A stretch of 64,000 bases of DNA from JBBQWZ01 sp038210135 (lineage in GTDB: Bacteria > Acidobacteriota > Terriglobia > Bryobacterales > Bryobacteraceae), in contig JBBQWZ010000008.1 in assembly GCA_038210135.1 (NCBI GenBank), positions 78,352-142,351 of the forward strand. The letters are read 5' to 3'. A program made the position numbers and the translations under genes. A model generated the notes under the pieces. That model searched no databases. It had not been told where the DNA came from and saw only the letters and a list, made by a program, of their open reading frames with translations. This document shows, piece by piece, positions 60,906 to 64,000 of the stretch. Positions within the stretch are counted from its first letter, which is position 1; each line of letters starts with the position of its first letter.

Positions 60906-61416
60906 TTATCTCATCTCCCGTTCGCGAACGTAAACCGCCATCGGCCTGCCTTGACCGTCCGTGACGTAGCGGATCGCGGCGGCAATCGCGAATGGTGTCA
61001 ACAGCCGGCGAGTGCTTCCTTCTCGCGCCCACCGAAGTCGTTCGCCTTCCAATGCATTCAGCGCTCGACTCGAATATGCCTTCAGATCGGCGATCGCCCG
61101 GTTCGGATTCTCAACGGCTCCGATGACACAATGTACGTGTTGCGTCCGCACGTGCGCGGCGTAGATTCCATTCGCGAGCGGCGCAAACCTCCCGAAATGC
61201 GCTGAGAGCAACTTGTCCCTTTATCTCGTTGAAAGCGTATGGCGTGGCGCGCATGAGATTCCGCGCATAACGCTCAAGTTCCGGGCACGCCTCCCGGAAA
61301 TCGCCACGGCGCTCGCCTCGTGTCCGATCGATCCACCCACGCGCGTCTCCGTGAAGGTGGCTGCCATAACAGGAAAAAGTAAGCAGAAACGTCAATGGAT
61401 GTAGTATCGGCAACAT
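60906..61416 (-). pseudogene. REP-associated/IS200-like tyrosine transposase, frameshifted
   Basis: Two frames join into one transposase of about 170 residues. The first part (ATG at 61416 to about 61165) reads FLLTFSCYGSHLHGDARGWIDR and ALSAFREVCAAREWNL. The second (to the stop at 60906) reads YAAHVRTQHVHCVIGAVENP with the HUH-type His pair (HVH), then IADLKAYSSRAL with the presumed catalytic Tyr, and WAREGSTRRL. This is the pattern of RAYT-class (Y1) transposases, which nick palindromic hairpins. One indel near 61160-61168 breaks the frame, so the copy is probably dead unless the sequence is wrong there. It is flanked by palindromes at 60878 and 61461 in opposite orientation. Confidence 0.78.
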
Positions 61417-61460
61417 CAGCGAAATCTCAGGCCAGCTTCCGATATGCCGCCCCAAGTCAT

Positions 61461-61480
61461 CCCCGGGCTTACGCCCGGGG
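61461..61480 (+). repeat. GC-rich palindromic repeat, copy 5 (5' side of the transposase remnant, covariant stem)
   Basis: CCCCGGGCTTACGCCCGGGG on the plus strand. Compared with copy 3 it keeps CCCCG, the centre CTTACG and CGGGG, but the inner stem pair CC/GG is swapped to GG/CC, so base pairing is kept. It is in the opposite orientation to copy 4, 45 bp upstream of the transposase start. Confidence 0.78.
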
Positions 61481-61530
61481 CTGTAGCGTAGTACGCGCGC
61501 TCCTCCGTCTTGCTAAGTTGTCGTTAACGT

Positions 61531-61884
61531 ATGAAGAAAGTACTCATCGCCGCTGCGATCTTCGCCATCGCTGGTACCCTCTCCAACGTCTTCTACATCA
61601 ACTTCTGCAACTTCGTCTTCCAATGCGGATGCAGATCCCTCTGGGCCGGAGCCGCGATGGCCTGCAACATCCATGCCGCGCACGGCAAACATTGCCCCTG
61701 GTGCGCGCACGAGTACGCCGGATACGCCGTGCTAGCCTTGATGTTGATGGCGCAGTTCGCGATCACCGTCCAGACCTCAAAAAGTCCCTGGACCCGCCTT
61801 GCCGGTGCCATCGTCGCCTTCCCGACCGTCGGAGCCGTGTCCGCTCTCGCTCTCGGTTTATGGGACGGGTACTGGAGCGCATAG
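61531..61884 (+). CDS. Cys-rich small membrane protein, unknown function
   Basis: A 117-residue protein with three hydrophobic helices (residues about 3-28, 63-80 and 87-110). The loop between the first two is Cys- and His-rich: FCNFVFQCGCRSLWAG, ACNIHAAHGKHCPWC, seven Cys in all. This could bind metal or carry disulfides, probably outside the membrane. I do not recognise a named family, although similar sequences exist in Acidobacteria to my knowledge. It starts an apparent four-gene operon with a 38-residue microprotein (43 bp later), the hpnE-type gene and an unknown gene. Confidence 0.75.
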   Translation: MKKVLIAAAIFAIAGTLSNVFYINFCNFVFQCGCRSLWAGAAMACNIHAAHGKHCPWCAHEYAGYAVLALMLMAQFAITVQTSKSPWTRLAGAIVAFPTVGAVSALALGLWDGYWSA

Positions 61885-61926
61885 ACCTTGCCGTTGCAGG
61901 GGCTCTCCCCCATACTTGGGAACAGC

Positions 61927-62043
61927 ATGGAAATCACCGACGTTCTCTTCATCGCCCTTGTGCTCTGGATCGCCGTGCAGTTGATGGACGGCGGGGGCGG
62001 CGGAAAACGCAATCGGGTCCTTGCTCCCATTCCGCTGCAATGA
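61927..62043 (+). CDS. 38-residue single-helix microprotein coupled to hpnE
   Basis: The ATG at 61927 has GGGAA upstream at good distance. The product begins MEITDVLFIALVLWIAVQLM, one hydrophobic helix, followed by a Gly run (DGGGGGKR) and a short basic end. Its stop overlaps the start of the desaturase gene by 4 bp (ATGA), which is the strongest evidence that it is translated. It may be a small membrane partner of the desaturase or of the Cys-rich protein; no family is recognised. Confidence 0.6.
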   Translation: MEITDVLFIALVLWIAVQLMDGGGGGKRNRVLAPIPLQ

Positions 62044-63410
62044 GTAAACCACCGCGCGTAGCGGTTCTCGGCGGCGGATTAGCCGGCCTCGCAACGGCGG
62101 CCGCGCTAGGCAGCGCCGGATACGAAATCGACCTCTTCGAATCCAAACCGTATCTCGGAGGACGCGCCACTTCCTACGCACCACCCGGTGACACCAGCGA
62201 CGGCGTGCGCGACAACATCGACAACTGCCAGCACATCCTGCTGCGCTGCTGCGTCAATCTCCTCGATTTCTATGAGCGCCTGCGCGTCGCGAGCGACATC
62301 ACCTTCTATCGCGAGTTCTTCTTCATGGAACCCGGCGGCCGGACCTCGGTCATGAAAGCTGGCATCCTTCCCACGCCCCTTCACTTCGCCGGATCCTTCC
62401 GCAAACTTCAGTTCATCAGCCTGAAAGACAAAATCGGAATCGGCAAAGCTATGCTGGCCGTCAAGCGCGAGCGCCGTACCCGTACGGACCTCGACCAGAT
62501 CACCATGCTCGACTGGCTCAAGGAAAAGAATCAGACACCCAACGCCATCGAGCGCTTCTGGCGTCAGATCCTGGTCAGCGCCATCAACGAGGAACTCGAC
62601 CAAATGGCCGCCGCGCACGGTTTCCAGGTCATCTGGCTGGGCTTCCTCGCCGAATCTAATTCCTACGAAATGGGCGTGCCCAATGTCCCGCTCGGCGAAC
62701 TCTATGGCTCCGCCGCGTGGAAGTCGATGGACCACGTGAAACTCAACTATCGCCAGCCGGTCGAAAAGCTGATCCTTAAAGACAACCGCATCCAGAGCCT
62801 CCTCGCCGGAGGCGTCGAGCACCATGCCGATTACTACGTCAGCGCACTCCCATTCGAAAAACTGCAACCGCTCGCCGACGCCGCCAACCTGAATCTCCCC
62901 ATCGACTGGAACGCGTTCACGCATTCCCCCATCACCGGAATTCATCTCTGGTTCGATCGCTCCATAACCGATCATCCGCACGCGACGCTGCTCGACCGCA
63001 CCATCCAGTGGATGTACAACAAGCCCTGGGACGGCCATCCGGCCGACGGCCGCTACCTGCAACTCGTCGTCAGCGCCAGCCGCAGCCTGACGAACATGCC
63101 GCGCGCCGACGTCATCGCACTCGCTCGCAAAGAACTCGCCGAATTCTTTCCCAACGTTCACGACGCCAAACTCGAGAAGGCTCACGTGGTTAAAGAAATC
63201 CGCGCCACCTTCTCCGCCGTTCCCGGCCTGGAGTCCAAACGGCCTCTCGCACAAACGCCGATCGCGAACTTCTTCCTTGCCGGCGACTGGACGAAATCCG
63301 GCTGGCCTGCCACCATGGAAGGGGCGGTCCGCAGCGGCTACCTCGCCGCGGAAGCAGTCGCTAACGCGGCCGGCCAGCCCAGAAAGTTTCTGCTGCCCGA
63401 TATCGCCTAG
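62040..63410 (+). CDS. hpnE: Hydroxysqualene dehydroxylase HpnE-like FAD-dependent desaturase
   Basis: A 456-residue flavoprotein. The N-terminal dinucleotide fold VAVLGGGLAGLATAAALGSA and FESKPYLGGRATSYAPP is followed by NIDNCQHILLRCCVNLLDFY, the HpnE version of DNGQHIL. The C-terminal FAD motif is IANFFLAGDWTKSGWPATME with GAVRSGYLAAEA. HpnE reduces hydroxysqualene to squalene in hopanoid synthesis; related carotenoid desaturases are the alternative. Its usual partners hpnC and hpnD are not in the window. It is translationally coupled to the upstream microprotein and followed by an unknown gene after 9 bp. Confidence 0.85.
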   Translation: MSKPPRVAVLGGGLAGLATAAALGSAGYEIDLFESKPYLGGRATSYAPPGDTSDGVRDNIDNCQHILLRCCVNLLDFYERLRVASDITFYREFFFMEPGGRTSVMKAGILPTPLHFAGSFRKLQFISLKDKIGIGKAMLAVKRERRTRTDLDQITMLDWLKEKNQTPNAIERFWRQILVSAINEELDQMAAAHGFQVIWLGFLAESNSYEMGVPNVPLGELYGSAAWKSMDHVKLNYRQPVEKLILKDNRIQSLLAGGVEHHADYYVSALPFEKLQPLADAANLNLPIDWNAFTHSPITGIHLWFDRSITDHPHATLLDRTIQWMYNKPWDGHPADGRYLQLVVSASRSLTNMPRADVIALARKELAEFFPNVHDAKLEKAHVVKEIRATFSAVPGLESKRPLAQTPIANFFLAGDWTKSGWPATMEGAVRSGYLAAEAVANAAGQPRKFLLPDIA

Positions 63411-63419
63411 GAGTGTTCG

Positions 63420-63884
63420 ATGGCCCTCAACGAGAATCTTTCGTTCAGCGACGTCCGCTACCTGATCAACTCCAAGGTCTCGTCTTACGATCCTGCCCTT
63501 TCCTTCATCGGATACCCGCAAAAGGTTCTCTTAACCCCCGGCGAGACGCTGGTCCGCCTCGACTTCTCCGTCGTCTTCGGAATCTTCACCCGACTTTGGT
63601 GGATGAAGGCTGCCGTGCTGAACGACATCATCCGCGGAGCCGATCCCGGCTCCACTGCGCTTCGACGCGCTTGGCAGCAACAGCAGGCGATGCCCAAGGC
63701 CGGAAAAGGCGTCCGGACCCAGATCCTCGAGATCGCCATCACTCAGGACGCCTACGCCTGGATCGGCCCCGCGAGTCCGCTCTTCAACAAGTCCGGCGGA
63801 GCGGAACAGATCTACCTGCCGAATCTCTCGAGCGGCACCGGGCCCGATCAAAGCGACTACGAGCATTTTCTCATCGAAGGATGA
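63420..63884 (+). CDS. Conserved-looking cytoplasmic protein, unknown function
   Basis: A 154-residue protein without signal peptide or clear membrane helix; residues about 50-66 (VVFGIFTRLWWMKAAVL) are the most hydrophobic. AGGAG 7 nt before the ATG supports the start. It follows hpnE by 9 bp and so probably belongs to the same operon. I do not recognise the family. Charged and aromatic residues are mixed evenly, with no Cys. The last 116 bp of the window after it contain a T-rich tract but no recognisable gene. Confidence 0.7.
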   Translation: MALNENLSFSDVRYLINSKVSSYDPALSFIGYPQKVLLTPGETLVRLDFSVVFGIFTRLWWMKAAVLNDIIRGADPGSTALRRAWQQQQAMPKAGKGVRTQILEIAITQDAYAWIGPASPLFNKSGGAEQIYLPNLSSGTGPDQSDYEHFLIEG

Positions 63885-64000
63885 GCCTGAAGCGGGGCGT
63901 TGAGGGTGGGTGAGGCTGGAGTCTTTCTTTTTTGTTTGAGGAAAGAAGCAATCGTAGGCGCTGTGGGAATGTGGGAAACGCGGGAGCGTTTTCCAAGGGC

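Noticed and set aside
62106..63521. 471-codon frame antisense to hpnE
   Set aside because: Shadow frame; no motif.
63884..63936. Possible terminator (AGCCT/AGGCT, then a T-rich tract) after the last gene
   Set aside because: Stem of five pairs with a 24-nt loop and 4 nt before the tract; too weak.

Overview
The window looks like chromosomal DNA of an acidobacterium, most likely of the Bryobacterales/Solibacteraceae ('Solibacter') group. The best markers are a secreted protein of the TIGR03435 family (14553-15521) and a beta-propeller protein ending in a TIGR03437-type domain (49010-51898); both families are greatly expanded in Solibacter-like genomes. High GC, the many exported hydrolases, an ABC permease/M1 peptidase fusion and a Tad pilus locus fit this. 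The assignment is inferred from family knowledge, not from a search.

Layout. 1-9.8 kb: the start of fabD, an RND efflux pump, two small zinc-ribbon proteins, an ornithine cyclodeaminase-like enzyme, a DUF2239 gene with a perfect 16-bp operator-like palindrome, a PPOX-fold protein, gamma-glutamyltransferase and an exported protein built of eleven 33-34-residue repeats. 9.8-20.2 kb: an ABC ATPase with its permease-peptidase fusion, TIGR03435, two alpha/beta hydrolases, DUF2891, an acyl-CoA dehydrogenase and tRNA-Arg(TCT). 20.2-36 kb: kdpDE without kdpFABC, an ABC-F ATPase, a MetX-like exported hydrolase, tldD-tldE with two small trailing genes, a methyltransferase, a TatT-like lipoprotein, a flavin reductase, and the run scpA-scpB-rsuA/rluB-CoA-binding protein.

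35.7-36.7 kb holds a RES/Xre toxin-antitoxin pair preceded by two operator-like repeats. 36.7-48.9 kb is one minus-strand Tad (Flp pilus) operon: DUF192, tadD, flp, a polytopic membrane protein, cpaB, cpaC, tadG, two tadE-like genes, cpaE, cpaF, tadB, tadC. No prepilin peptidase gene is present. 49-55.4 kb: the TIGR03437 propeller, folE with two tandem 6-pyruvoyl-tetrahydropterin synthase homologues (one lacking the catalytic Cys), a TlpA-like thioredoxin and a glcD-type oxidase.

55.4-61.5 kb is the most restless part. It has five copies of a roughly 20-bp GC-rich palindrome around a frameshifted transposase of the REP-associated (RAYT)/IS200-like class, an FkbM methyltransferase broken by two compensating frameshifts, a Tat-exported URO-D-fold protein, an exported two-domain VOC protein and a fused trpE-trpG. 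The window ends with a Cys-rich membrane protein, a 38-residue microprotein, an hpnE-type desaturase and an unknown protein in one tight operon.

There is no CRISPR array, rRNA, prophage or complete insertion sequence, and no gene-free stretch above 300 bp. The most interesting signals are the covarying palindromes flanking the transposase remnant, the Cys-less/Cys-containing pterin synthase pair, the RES toxin lacking its usual Glu, the repeat protein, and TANNNT boxes 6-8 nt before many start codons, which suggest leaderless transcripts.
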